Source of the DNA: Oscillospiraceae bacterium
GTDB taxonomy: Bacteria; Bacillota; Clostridia; Oscillospirales; Oscillospiraceae
Assembly (NCBI GenBank): GCA_017621795.1
Contig: JAGASJ010000003.1
Span: 29,755 to 93,754 of the forward strand
Reading direction: 5' to 3'
Length of the DNA stretch: 64,000 nucleotides
Position 1 is the first letter of the stretch; each line of letters begins with the position of its first letter. The position numbers were made by a program, and so were the translations under genes. The notes below the pieces were generated by a model. It had not been told where the DNA came from. It did no database searches and saw only the letters and a program-made list of their open reading frames with translations. Below, in pieces: positions 52,169 to 61,042 of this stretch.

Positions 52169-52196
52169 ACCACAACGGATAGGATTTCTAAAACTA

Positions 52197-52231
52197 ATGC
52201 CGGTGACCCCTATTGAGGTCACCGGCATTTT
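52197..52231 (+). terminator. Terminator after the 103-aa regulator
   Basis: ATGCCGGTGACC / GGTCACCGGCAT with 8-base loop and TTTT. Confidence 0.85.
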
Positions 52232-52261
52232 GATATATAAAATCAAGCTGTTTTCACACTA

Positions 52262-52660
52262 TTAGGATAAACCAACCATGTTTATGCTGTTTCCGTTATC
52301 CGTAATTCTAATATGAGCGGTAAAACCGCCAAACACTTTTCCACAACTGAAGTAAATATCTACACTACAGTCTTCGTTTTCGGTCTCCGTAAAATCAAAA
52401 GATACATTAACTGGCTTGATTTTGCGGATCTTTTTATCTGTCTCTTTCTCAATAACATCTTTTATGGAGTCGAGGGGTAAGACTTGCAGCATTTTTGTTT
52501 TTTGCCCGATAGATTCAATTATTGCCGTTCCTTCTGTGTCAAAATCAATTTCTTCTTTAAGAACGGCACTTATGCTACTGATTGTTGTTCCCCAAAAATC
52601 AATTTCACTCTGTAATTCATAAGAGTATCCTTTAAATTTCATTATGGAATCAAGATTCAT
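52262..52660 (-). CDS. Unknown protein, 132 aa
   Basis: Begins MNLDSIMKFKGYSYELQSEI. Acidic, soluble, beta-rich C-terminus (CSVDIYFSCGKVFGGFTAHIRI). No family recognised. GGAGTGATTATA upstream supports ATG 52660. Confidence 0.5.
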   Translation of the reverse strand: MNLDSIMKFKGYSYELQSEIDFWGTTISSISAVLKEEIDFDTEGTAIIESIGQKTKMLQVLPLDSIKDVIEKETDKKIRKIKPVNVSFDFTETENEDCSVDIYFSCGKVFGGFTAHIRITDNGNSINMVGLS

Positions 52661-52863
52661 TATAATCACTCCGCATTTTTCTTTTATTATATTGAGCGGT
52701 TTCCCAAAAGTCAATATTCAGGAATACACAATGCAAACACCACCAAAACACATTTAAAACCCCGCTTCTTATACTAATTCCTGATGATGTAAGATGTTTT
52801 TCTAGCTTTTTAATGGAATAAAGCGTATAATATGAATGTTGAATTTACTAGGAGGTATACGTG

Positions 52864-53325
52864 ATGTCAGAAACGAGTAATACACAAACCATTCTAAATA
52901 ACTTTTTAAAGAAAATGGAAAACATATATGGTCAGGCACTTCGATTTGACGAGAATGGTAGCAAAAAATATGGCTATATTGTTGGTGTAGGAGGTGTCGT
53001 TATTTCCGTTTCAGAAATGGATGACTCGCTTACGATACAGGTATTTGAAAATATGTCTTTGAAAGATACAAACGGTTACTTAACTTATCATGGATCACCG
53101 CAGACTTTGGGCGGATTTGCTTACAAGACACCAGAGGAAGTGCAGGAGATTATTGATATGCTTTGCGATATATTATTGGAAAACCAAACGCCTCATGTCG
53201 ATGCCAAGATCGTTAAGCAAAAAGTTATGGAAGCTGAATTCACTTGCTATCAGAAACGCCATCAGATATCTGCACAAACCATGAAAAGTATGAAGCTTGA
53301 TGCAGAACGTGCGGCGCTGAATTAG
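52864..53325 (+). CDS. Unknown soluble protein, 153 aa
   Basis: Starts MSETSNTQTILNNFLKKMEN. The N-terminal half could be a small alpha/beta domain (YGYIVGVGGVVISVSEMDDS), the second half is helical (TPEEVQEIIDMLCDILLENQ). No family recognised. AGGAGG 8 bases before ATG 52864; TATAAT at 52826-52831. The 190 bases after it, 53326-53518, hold only a possible decayed frame and a terminator. Confidence 0.55.
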   Translation: MSETSNTQTILNNFLKKMENIYGQALRFDENGSKKYGYIVGVGGVVISVSEMDDSLTIQVFENMSLKDTNGYLTYHGSPQTLGGFAYKTPEEVQEIIDMLCDILLENQTPHVDAKIVKQKVMEAEFTCYQKRHQISAQTMKSMKLDAERAALN

Positions 53326-53453
53326 TTGCTAAAAAAAGATAACTTCGTTATCGTTTGAAAGATCTCCTTTCTCGGTCTGTCGGGAAGACGGAAAGGCAAT
53401 TGTCTGCGGTGTGGCTCGCAAAAGATGGGCGCACTATCCAAGTAGATATTCAT

Positions 53454-53491
53454 AGGGACTGTTGTGAAACTTTTATTTTACAACAGTCCCT
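53454..53491. terminator. Bidirectional terminator
   Basis: AGGGACTGTTGT / ACAACAGTCCCT around an AT-rich loop, between convergent genes. Confidence 0.8.
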
Positions 53492-53518
53492 ATGTTTTTA
53501 AAAATGTGACTAGAAATA

Positions 53519-54400
53519 CTATCTTCCACCAATGCTGGAAGATAGCCCACCACTCCGATCAATTAGATCATCGAGATTAAGCGACTGGGGAGCTTGGTAG
53601 TAGCTTGCCTGCGGACAGAAATTAAAAAAACATCCCTGGAACGAAGGACGAATCCCGTTAGACAGTTCAGAAATAAGCCTATTGATTTCATCAAATGAAT
53701 CACTAAAACGTCCGTTAAAAATCCTAAACTCCTTCGCTGCTTCTTTATAGCGCACTTCAAGTTTTTTAAGGCAGTCTTTGTCCGAAGATAGAATAGCTGA
53801 TCCCATGAAAAAATCGCGAATTTTTTCAACATCATCACCACCGAAACCGCATATTTCTGGTAAGTTGTAGTTTATCATTTCGTATTTCACAATATTGTTA
53901 GAAACTCTATCAACTTTTAGGCAAACAAGCAAGAGGTCTAGAAAATTACACACAACTGGAATTAAAATAGGAAAAGGTTTATAGTTGCTACAAAAGGTAG
54001 GCGTATCTGCATTGATCATATTTACGATTTTTACTATGTCATTCCACTTCAAGAAATAGATAGGTTTAGAATTAAGCGCATTATTGCTTTGACTTTCCGT
54101 ATGGACACCGAGAACCTCATTAGGAGTCCGCTTTTCTATTTCACAGAATATTTTAAGAGCTTGCAGACTAAACTGATTTTTATCCTTCTTCTCTCGCCAC
54201 TTGTTTGAAAGTTGGGCAATCCAATCTTTACTTTCTCCCGGAAACAAATCCCCAACTAAAGCTGGTGCATCTATATTAATCCATTCTTGCAAATAGTCAG
54301 CTTCAAGCATGGCACTATTTAGATTGAGTGTATATGTGTCCCAACCTTTGATCTGCCGTTTACGCTTGTGCTTGACTTTTTCTTCGTCGTTATTCGCCAT
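53519..54400 (-). CDS. Unknown protein, 293 aa
   Basis: Starts MANNDEEKVKHKRKRQIKGW. A basic N-terminal tail precedes a mostly helical protein; GWDTYTLNLNSAMLEADYLQ and an ending SGGLSSSIGGR are notable. No family recognised. GGAG lies 7 bases before ATG 54400. It overlaps the preceding gene by 11 bases, so the two proteins are probably made together. Confidence 0.55.
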   Translation of the reverse strand: MANNDEEKVKHKRKRQIKGWDTYTLNLNSAMLEADYLQEWINIDAPALVGDLFPGESKDWIAQLSNKWREKKDKNQFSLQALKIFCEIEKRTPNEVLGVHTESQSNNALNSKPIYFLKWNDIVKIVNMINADTPTFCSNYKPFPILIPVVCNFLDLLLVCLKVDRVSNNIVKYEMINYNLPEICGFGGDDVEKIRDFFMGSAILSSDKDCLKKLEVRYKEAAKEFRIFNGRFSDSFDEINRLISELSNGIRPSFQGCFFNFCPQASYYQAPQSLNLDDLIDRSGGLSSSIGGR

Positions 54401-55016
54401 GTTGCTTCTCCGCCTTTGCACGAATAAGTTGTCTATTGTCTAGTTTAACTCGGTAGGCTAACTGGTGAATCTTTGATACCATTTGGTCAACCGCATTTTC
54501 GTCATCAATGCAATTCAAGCCGTGTTCGTCAACAAACTTCTCAAGTGCGTGTTTAATACACAGATAGAAAGATTCTTGGTCTACTGAAAGAATATCATTA
54601 GTGAACTTTTTATACAATGCGAAACAATCCGTTGAAAGATCTTGTTCAACATCTGTAATTAATATATCGAAAGTGCTTTTCGGCTCTGCATTATTTTTCC
54701 ATATTGTATATGCAATTTTTCGGATGCTCGAAAACTTATACTCATATGAAGCAAAAGTGCTGTCAAGATACTGAAGCGTAATAGTAAGAAAATCTTGTAT
54801 CAGCGGTTTCAGTTCGGCAGTAAAGCGAGAATCTGCAGACGCATAGTTTATCAACTTATAAATAAATTGGTTTACTTTTTCAAAATCAAGTTCACTTTTA
54901 TGCTCATTTACAGAATAACAATACTGTGCATAAGAAGTTTCCATTCCAAATACGGAGTCTTTCAATTGTTGAATTGCATCAAGTATCTTTTTTTCGCGTT
55001 TTTGGATTTCATCCAT
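54390..55016 (-). CDS. Unknown helical protein, 208 aa
   Basis: Starts MDEIQKREKKILDAIQQLKD, likely coiled coil, followed by more helical segments rich in aromatic residues (YAQYCYSVNEHKSELDFEKV). No family recognised. GAGGTGATCGAA precedes ATG 55016. It is divergent from the membrane AAA+ gene, with a 12-bp palindrome and a terminator-like hairpin in the shared region, which suggests joint control. Confidence 0.55.
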   Translation of the reverse strand: MDEIQKREKKILDAIQQLKDSVFGMETSYAQYCYSVNEHKSELDFEKVNQFIYKLINYASADSRFTAELKPLIQDFLTITLQYLDSTFASYEYKFSSIRKIAYTIWKNNAEPKSTFDILITDVEQDLSTDCFALYKKFTNDILSVDQESFYLCIKHALEKFVDEHGLNCIDDENAVDQMVSKIHQLAYRVKLDNRQLIRAKAEKQHGE

Positions 55017-55062
55017 TTCGATCACCTCAACAATATGTTAACGCAAGGCTCTCTAAAAATCA

Positions 55063-55098
55063 AGAGGGATTTCGCTAATTAGCGGAATCCCTCTTTTT
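55063..55098. terminator. Hairpin containing the CGCTAATTAGCG palindrome
   Basis: AGAGGGATT / AATCCCTCT outer arms around CGCTAATTAGCG (55073-55084), then TTTTT on plus. The inner palindrome recurs exactly at 56427-56438. Confidence 0.6.
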
Positions 55099-55099
55099 G

Positions 55100-55113
55100 T
55101 ACAGTATACTGTA
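55100..55113. promoter_or_regulatory. Perfect 14-bp palindrome, probable repressor operator
   Basis: TACAGTATACTGTA, between the divergent 208-aa and AAA+ genes, 32 bases before ATG 55146. It has the form of an XRE/lambda-type repressor site. Confidence 0.55.
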
Positions 55114-55145
55114 AGTGAAATAAAAATGAAAGCGGGTAATTACAT

Positions 55146-56363
55146 ATGAAAACAATGATTCTTTATCTCAAGCTTATCTCTCTTAAGGTGCTGCAGCTTC
55201 TTAAAAAGGTTGCAATCGTTCTCTTGACTATACAAGTGATCTACACTGCTGGATATGCAGTGTATGATTACGCAACCATACAGGCCGTCCCCAGTATCCT
55301 TGATGTGATTCTTTTAATTACTTATTTGGTAGTCATCATTGTGTTGAAGTCATGCAAAGGCATGCTAATCTCTTGTATTGCCGGAACGAGCAGTGAAATT
55401 GATCATAATCAGAAACTGAAACTGCACAAGCGTGAACTTCTCCAGAGGAGCGAGTACGGTCTGGTTGAGAAGCAAGTCAAAATTGAAGTCATGGAAGCAG
55501 AGTCCGATATGGTAGCACCTCGGAAATTTAACACCGAAAAAGTCAGTAAGGATGCTGCAATTGAACTCGAAAAACTTGTTGGGTTGGCTTCTGTAAAGGA
55601 AGAATTGCAGCGAATGTACGCTGTTACCCAATATGAGAAGGCACACGGCGGTCTAAAGAACCAGACAGTACACCATATGCGGTTTGTAGGCAATCCCGGT
55701 TGCGGCAAGACTACCGTTGCAAAATGTATGGCTTCCATTCTCTACAATGCCGGTATTATCCCAAAACCCAAGCTGGTCACTGTGAATGGTAATGAACTCA
55801 TGGGACAGTACCTCGGTGAAACTGCACCTACTGTTCGTGCTTTGTTCAAGCAGGCATCCGGAGGACTCCTGTTTATCGACGAAGCATACGCACTTACCAG
55901 CGGCCCCAGATCCCAATCTACTAGCTATGGCTATGAAGCGGTCAATGAACTGTTGACCCAGTTGGAAGATAAGAAAAACAATGTGACGGTGATTTTTGCC
56001 GGTTACGAAGCACCGCTCAACCAGTTCTTCTCCATGAATCCCGGTCTGGCATCTCGTGTTCCCAAGACTTTGATGTTTCCTGACTACGAACCGAACGAAC
56101 TGCTGGATATTTTGTCTATGCGCCTAAAAGAGTTCGGGCATAAGCTTGACGATGCCACAAAAGAGACTCTGTTGCAGCTCTTTACCCAGAAAATCAACCA
56201 TTGTAGATGCCATCGCCTGCCTTTCTCAAATGGTAGATACAGCCGCAATGTGGCAGATGCACTTCACGCCCAGCACGCACTCAACTATAAGAAAAACAGC
56301 GGTATTGGGACAACAATCGCTATGCAGGATATTGATTTCAATAGTTTGCTTGCATTGGATTAA
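55146..56363 (+). CDS. Membrane-anchored CbxX/CfxQ-type AAA+ ATPase
   Basis: A 405-residue protein. Two N-terminal hydrophobic segments (about residues 15-40 and 50-75) are followed by a linker and a SpoVK/CbxX-type AAA+ module: GLASVKEELQRM, Walker A GNPGCGKTT near residue 182, Walker B LLFIDEAYAL and the arginine-finger region SRVPKTLMF. Such ATPases remodel protein complexes and occur in ESX secretion, sporulation and rubisco activation. It starts the run AAA+ / ClpP-like / VirD4-like / lipoprotein. An exact 12-bp palindrome lies upstream of this gene and the next. Confidence 0.85.
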   Translation: MKTMILYLKLISLKVLQLLKKVAIVLLTIQVIYTAGYAVYDYATIQAVPSILDVILLITYLVVIIVLKSCKGMLISCIAGTSSEIDHNQKLKLHKRELLQRSEYGLVEKQVKIEVMEAESDMVAPRKFNTEKVSKDAAIELEKLVGLASVKEELQRMYAVTQYEKAHGGLKNQTVHHMRFVGNPGCGKTTVAKCMASILYNAGIIPKPKLVTVNGNELMGQYLGETAPTVRALFKQASGGLLFIDEAYALTSGPRSQSTSYGYEAVNELLTQLEDKKNNVTVIFAGYEAPLNQFFSMNPGLASRVPKTLMFPDYEPNELLDILSMRLKEFGHKLDDATKETLLQLFTQKINHCRCHRLPFSNGRYSRNVADALHAQHALNYKKNSGIGTTIAMQDIDFNSLLALD

Positions 56364-56426
56364 TTGAGCATGTCCTAGTGTAGCACCGATTAAGACAAAA
56401 ACGTAAGTATAAAAGCACAACGCTTG

Positions 56427-56438
56427 CGCTAATTAGCG
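56427..56438. promoter_or_regulatory. CGCTAATTAGCG palindrome upstream of the ClpP-like gene
   Basis: Identical to 55073-55084. The 150-base gap (56364-56513) also contains TTGAAA and TATATC elements that could form a promoter. Confidence 0.5.
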
Positions 56439-56513
56439 AAAGGTTTGAAATTAGTGTGGTAAGCTTATATCAGAAAGCAACCCCACACTTACGCAATTAT
56501 GGAGGAATACAAT

Positions 56514-57137
56514 ATGAGCAATTCTTATTTCAAGCCCGCTGTCCTTGTTGAGGACAGCAATGGTATTCATCAGATCAGTTCCAAGAGTCTGCTACTCAAA
56601 AACCGGGTCATTTTTCTGGATGAAACTGTAACCGGAGATTCCGTCAACGAAACCATCCGCCAGATCGTCCTGATGGGACTGGCAAGCCAGGATCCCATCA
56701 CCATTATCATCGACAGCCCAGGTGGATCCATCCAGGCCGGTTTCCAACTGATCGATGTAATGGAGGCAAGTCCCTGCGTGATCCGTACCATTGCGTTGGG
56801 CAGTGCCTGCAGCATGGGCGCGGTGATCCTGGCGGCGGGCACGCCAGGCTATCGGGCTATCTCCGCCCGGAGTAAGGTGATGATCCACGAACCGCTGATC
56901 AGCGGCGGTGTGGGAGGTAGCACCAGCCAGATTGAATCTATTGCAAACGATCTCAAGGAACGGCGCGAAACTATCAATAAGATGCTGTGCAAATATACCG
57001 GTCAAAGTATGAAGGTGATGAAGAAAGCAACCTCCTTTGACCACTGGTACGATGCCAACGAAGCCCTGGAGTTTGGTCTGGTAGACACCATTGCCATGGA
57101 AGCAGATCTTTTTACTATGATTTCGGGAGGTAAATAA
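56514..57137 (+). CDS. ClpP-like serine protease of the island
   Basis: A 207-residue ClpP/crotonase-fold protein. IIIDSPGGSIQAGFQLIDVM is the oxyanion-strand region, GSACSMGAVIL carries the catalytic Ser near residue 100, and MIHEPLISGG carries the catalytic His near 125. ClpP forms barrel proteases fed by AAA+ unfoldases; here the partner could be the adjacent AAA+ or the chromosomal ClpC. ATG 56514 has GGAGG at 8 bases. It ends 1 base before the VirD4-like gene. Confidence 0.88.
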   Translation: MSNSYFKPAVLVEDSNGIHQISSKSLLLKNRVIFLDETVTGDSVNETIRQIVLMGLASQDPITIIIDSPGGSIQAGFQLIDVMEASPCVIRTIALGSACSMGAVILAAGTPGYRAISARSKVMIHEPLISGGVGGSTSQIESIANDLKERRETINKMLCKYTGQSMKVMKKATSFDHWYDANEALEFGLVDTIAMEADLFTMISGGK

Positions 57138-57138
57138 G

Positions 57139-58395
57139 ATGAAGGACTATCGAATGATTCTGAGCAAAAACCATACTGCTCATTTCGGTTTTAAGGACAA
57201 CGGCAATATCCTAGTTCTCGGCCAGGTCGGTACTTACAAGACGCGGGGTCATGTGCTTCCCAATATCATGGAGCAGGACAAAATTTCTATGGTAATCTCT
57301 GACACCAAGGGTGAACTGCAGGCTAAAACCGAAAAGATGCTTCGCGAGAAGGGATACATCGTCAAAAATATTAACTTTGATAACCCCAAAGCCAGCAAAA
57401 ACCATTTTAACCCGTTTAAATATATCCGTACACCCGAGGATATTCTGGCAACCAGCGCCATTTTGATCTCGGAAGTACATCCGGGCTACAAGGTAGATCC
57501 CTATTGGGATAATTCCGCAACGCTTTTGCTGAATGCCGTTATCGCATACCTCGTATATGAGTGTCGTCCTCTTGATCGCACACTGGCCAATGTCAGGAAA
57601 TTGATCTGTAATTTTGAAATATCCGAAGGTCAGCCTGCGCGAAAATCTACACTTGAAATTATGTTTGATGACCTCAAGAAAAAGGACAAGGAACATTTTG
57701 CGGTAAAACAATGGGAATCCTTCTTGGCAATCAGGGGTTCTGAAAAAACTGTAGCATGCATTGCATCTACTCTGCTTGGTAAGTTTAGTCAATTTTTGAC
57801 ACCTGATATTGAAACGCTCACCGAGAATGATACGTTAGATTTTGATTCTATCGGCAAGAAAAAGACCGCACTTTTCGTCTGCGTTTCCGATGTTGACCGT
57901 TCTAAAGACAAATTGGTATCTATATTCTACAGTCTTCTTTTGAATCGATTAAGGACTGTTGCTGATGGACAAGAAAATAGAGGGCTTCCTATCCACGTGC
58001 ATTTCTTTATGGATGACTTTGCCACAAACGTCGTGATTCCCAGTTTTCCGAATTTTATTAGTTGTTTGCGCTCGCGTGAGATTTCGTTCACTTTGGTTTT
58101 ACAGAGCGAAAGCCAACTCAAAACTTTGTACGGGGAGGCATACAGCACGATCATCGCAAACTGTGCCTACTACCTTTTCCTGGGGAGCCGGGACCTGCAG
58201 GGTTGCTATGAGATTTCCAAGCGAATGAACATCCCATTGGATAAGGTGCTTTACAAGTCCAGGGATGAAGTGTTCATTCTCAGCAACTATAATCGTCCGA
58301 TAGTGGATACGATCTATGATGTCCGTACACATTCTGCCTACAGCAAGTTGGAAAGCGAGCATTATTATCCACAGAACCATGAACTCAGCAGATAA
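57139..58395 (+). CDS. VirD4/TraG-like ATPase lacking the membrane anchor
   Basis: A 418-residue protein of the VirD4/TraG coupling-ATPase class: ILVLGQVGTYKTRGHVLPNI contains a Walker A of the form GxxGxxKT (GQVGTYKT, residues 28-35; usual TraG has GSGKT), VISDTKGEL follows, and HFFMDDFAT is Walker B. FTLVLQSESQLKTLYGE is the glutamine-rich sensor region. It lacks the two N-terminal membrane helices of full-length coupling proteins (about 600 residues). No relaxase or VirB4 is on the element, so classical conjugation is doubtful and a role with the adjacent AAA+ and protease is worth testing. Confidence 0.8.
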   Translation: MKDYRMILSKNHTAHFGFKDNGNILVLGQVGTYKTRGHVLPNIMEQDKISMVISDTKGELQAKTEKMLREKGYIVKNINFDNPKASKNHFNPFKYIRTPEDILATSAILISEVHPGYKVDPYWDNSATLLLNAVIAYLVYECRPLDRTLANVRKLICNFEISEGQPARKSTLEIMFDDLKKKDKEHFAVKQWESFLAIRGSEKTVACIASTLLGKFSQFLTPDIETLTENDTLDFDSIGKKKTALFVCVSDVDRSKDKLVSIFYSLLLNRLRTVADGQENRGLPIHVHFFMDDFATNVVIPSFPNFISCLRSREISFTLVLQSESQLKTLYGEAYSTIIANCAYYLFLGSRDLQGCYEISKRMNIPLDKVLYKSRDEVFILSNYNRPIVDTIYDVRTHSAYSKLESEHYYPQNHELSR

Positions 58396-58415
58396 AAAGA
58401 AAAGAGGTTATTACA

Positions 58416-59657
58416 ATGAACGCAATTATGAAAGCTATTCGCAATGTCTTCGCAGCCCTGTTACTGATCTTATGTCTGTGTATCTCTATGGCGGGATGCA
58501 CAGACAACCAAACAACCACAGACACTACCGGCGAATCGATCGTGGTTCAAAATTCCAGCAGCGCCATCGATACGCAGATTCCCGAAGAAACGGATTCTGT
58601 GACCACACCAAACACAGAAGAAACTGTCCCTCCTGCAACGGAAACTGTCACCACTGAGCCAAATCACGTTCACAAATATACCAGTAAGATTACCCGTCCT
58701 TCCTGCACGGAGTGCGGTTACACTACCTACGCTTGCAGTTGCGGTGACACCTACACGGCTGATCAGTCGAATGCCACCGGACATAATTACAGCAAGAAGA
58801 TTACTGCTCCCAGTTGCACCGAAAAAGGCTATACAACTTACACTTGCTCTGTTTGCGGAGATTCTTACACTGGAAATAAAACCAATGTGACTGGTCATAG
58901 TTGGGGCAGTTGGAAGGTCACTAAGGTGCCGACTATCATCGCTGAAGGCACCGAACAGCGCACTTGTAAGTCCTGTGGCAAAACTGACTCTCGCAGTGTT
59001 GCCAAACTGCCTGAAGAAACCAAGCCTGTCTATGAGACCTTCAGTGGTACGATTGGCAGCTACAATGCACACAACCTCGCGTACAAGGACTGGAAGGGTG
59101 ACACCGAGCAGGCGGCATTTATCGAGGTATATTCCCTGACCAAGGCTAACAAAGTACTGGACGGCCTTGCAGCAGAGTTTGAGAAGGTCTACGGCTTTGC
59201 ACCCAGTCTGGGAGATAAGTACCGCTGCACTTCTTCCTGTGAGAAAGTGGGAACCTATATGGTGAACGGCTACTCCGAACCCCAGACCGTATACCACTAC
59301 ACCATTACGGACAAAACCTATATCTATATCACCAACAAAATGTACGAGGTATATGTCCAGCGATGCGATGACGGATCGGTATGGGTTGGCTACTGCATTT
59401 ATGCCACCATGGATACTGTTGGCACAGAACGGAACAAGCCGGAGGTTCGAAAACTGGATCAGGAGATGTATGCCACCTTTGAGGATCTGATTGGCCTAAG
59501 CCGGAGCGAAATGAATGCCTACAAGGAGCAACTCGAACTAAAAATCGGTTATATTTCACAGGCCGGCACTGTGCGCTCTTGCCACGCAAACGGTCTTGTA
59601 CAGGTGCTATACATTTACTGTCGGGGCATTCCCTTGAACGGTAATTCCGGTAAGTAG
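58416..59657 (+). CDS. Surface lipoprotein with Cys-rich repeat units, 413 aa
   Basis: Type II signal ending SMAGC (about residues 24-28), a Thr/Glu-rich spacer, then two to three repeats of the type SCTECGYTTYACSCGDTYTA / SCTEKGYTTYTCSVCGDSYTG, separated by ATGHNYSKK or VTGHSW, each with CxxC pairs. This repeat is common in surface proteins of Ruminococcus-like bacteria. The C-terminal 200 residues are unassigned. It follows the VirD4-like gene by 20 bases and would display the repeats outside the cell. A terminator-like dyad follows. Confidence 0.75.
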   Translation: MNAIMKAIRNVFAALLLILCLCISMAGCTDNQTTTDTTGESIVVQNSSSAIDTQIPEETDSVTTPNTEETVPPATETVTTEPNHVHKYTSKITRPSCTECGYTTYACSCGDTYTADQSNATGHNYSKKITAPSCTEKGYTTYTCSVCGDSYTGNKTNVTGHSWGSWKVTKVPTIIAEGTEQRTCKSCGKTDSRSVAKLPEETKPVYETFSGTIGSYNAHNLAYKDWKGDTEQAAFIEVYSLTKANKVLDGLAAEFEKVYGFAPSLGDKYRCTSSCEKVGTYMVNGYSEPQTVYHYTITDKTYIYITNKMYEVYVQRCDDGSVWVGYCIYATMDTVGTERNKPEVRKLDQEMYATFEDLIGLSRSEMNAYKEQLELKIGYISQAGTVRSCHANGLVQVLYIYCRGIPLNGNSGK

Positions 59658-59711
59658 GAAAACGGTAACACTAAGTACCCTTCACCATAGCCGCACTGAG
59701 GATATAAAGAA

Positions 59712-59758
59712 GAATTCCCGGCATTAAGCTATATCTCTACAGCCAATACCGGGAATTC
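59712..59758. terminator. Dyad between convergent lipoprotein and methyltransferase operons
   Basis: GAATTCCCGG / CCGGGAATTC arms 28 bases apart. Stable but long-looped; may act in both directions. Confidence 0.45.
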
Positions 59759-59773
59759 ATTATTCAGTTGCTA

Positions 59774-60022
59774 TCAGCTTTTATTGGCGGTTTTTACATA
59801 ATCGGAGTACAGCTTCACTGCGCGTTTACACTGAGAACGCACAGAAATGGACAGTGCGGCATATGCTTCATTCCGTTCAAGACGGATTTGATAAAACTCA
59901 TCGTCTGACCAGGGAAGAATGCTGTCAGATCGTCTCATTCTGCTCACAATGTCGCTGATTACTTTGTCGGAATATGGCTTATTTGCCACAAGCCATGATC
60001 TGAATCCAGTTGCATCAAACAT
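59774..60022 (-). CDS. Small protein downstream of the methyltransferase, 82 aa
   Basis: Starts MFDATGFRSWLVANKPYSDK and is helical, with a basic C-terminal third (SQCKRAVKLYSDYVKTANKS). It overlaps the methyltransferase stop by 8 bases, so it is co-translated. It may be a remnant or accessory factor of the restriction-modification system; no Vsr or C-protein motifs are visible. Confidence 0.55.
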   Translation of the reverse strand: MFDATGFRSWLVANKPYSDKVISDIVSRMRRSDSILPWSDDEFYQIRLERNEAYAALSISVRSQCKRAVKLYSDYVKTANKS

Positions 60023-60926
60023 TGTTGCAGTCCTCCTTGATTACCTCTAGTAAGCAAGTTGCAACAAAAGCAGCAAGGTTAACAGGCACAGCATTGCCAA
60101 TCATTTGCTCAACATCTGTTTTCGAACCCTGCCATACAAAACCTTTGGGGAATGTTTGTATCCATGCGCGTTCCTCAGTTGTCAAAGCTCTGACATTTCC
60201 GTTAAGGGGGCAGGCATCGTTAGGATGCCCTGGATACCCCTTGGGAACAGGACGGTTGACACCACGCATAGTCGGAGCCGGTTCATCAATCGAGAAGACC
60301 GCTCTTCTGCTATAGTTCCTGGGGTGGCGATAGTAGCATTCGAAGCCTAATTCATCACCGAAATAATCCCGCATTGTCATAGGTTCAGCAGCAATGCGAT
60401 TGGCAATGATGTTGTCTGCAAAACCATCGTCTTTGCCGAGTGCGCCAATGCAGAAGAAACGCTTTCTCTTCTGCGGTGTGCCACACTTGCTGGCATCCAG
60501 TACTACTTCGGTAAGACCATATCCAGCATCCTTAAACTTGTCTCTCGCAAATGCATATGCCTTACTGTTTCTGGCACGGTCAACATTCTCCATCACAAAA
60601 TATTGCGGGCGAATTGACGTGACAATTTCTGCATAAGAACCAGTCAAGCTCGCACGTCCTGCCTCTACTCGCTTGCCTGCAAAGGAGAAATCCTGACAAG
60701 GGGGACCTCCAATAATTACATCAGGAGAATACTCCCGGATGATCTCAATTGCTTCTTCTGTGTTGGACAAATCTGTGCGAAAAACAGGATGCTTGAAATT
60801 CTGCTCGTAACAGTTGGCGGCAACTTCCCAAAACTCAAAAGCAGCCACAATATCAAAACCTGTTTTCTGAAAACCCAGGGAGAGGCCACCGCACCCAGCA
60901 AATAGATCAACAATCCTCATCTTCAT
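60015..60926 (-). CDS. DNA (cytosine-5)-methyltransferase
   Basis: A 303-residue C5 methyltransferase: RIVDLFAGCGGLSLGF (motif I), GGPPCQDFSFAG (motif IV with the catalytic Cys), ENV (motif VI), QKRKRFF (motif VIII) and GNAVPV (motif X). ATG 60926 is the first codon with a plausible RBS (GGAAAGGG). It is divergent from a HindVP-family endonuclease; related pairs recognise GRCGYC, so that specificity is a reasonable guess. Confidence 0.93.
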   Translation of the reverse strand: MKMRIVDLFAGCGGLSLGFQKTGFDIVAAFEFWEVAANCYEQNFKHPVFRTDLSNTEEAIEIIREYSPDVIIGGPPCQDFSFAGKRVEAGRASLTGSYAEIVTSIRPQYFVMENVDRARNSKAYAFARDKFKDAGYGLTEVVLDASKCGTPQKRKRFFCIGALGKDDGFADNIIANRIAAEPMTMRDYFGDELGFECYYRHPRNYSRRAVFSIDEPAPTMRGVNRPVPKGYPGHPNDACPLNGNVRALTTEERAWIQTFPKGFVWQGSKTDVEQMIGNAVPVNLAAFVATCLLEVIKEDCNNV

Positions 60927-61042
60927 ACATTTTCCCTTTCCAAATGTGTGGAAATATGCTATAATATCGTAAATATGATAACACAAATAACCATAGGCGT
61001 CAATAAGTTGACGCCTTAAAATAGAAAAAAAGGGGGATAATT

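Noticed and set aside
53326-53453. Possible decayed coding frame after the 153-aa gene
   Set aside because: About 40 codons read through without a start or RBS; too short and no similarity to judge.
57139-58395. Evidence for a self-transmissible ICE
   Set aside because: The VirD4-like ATPase lacks its membrane anchor and no relaxase, VirB4 or other channel gene is present.
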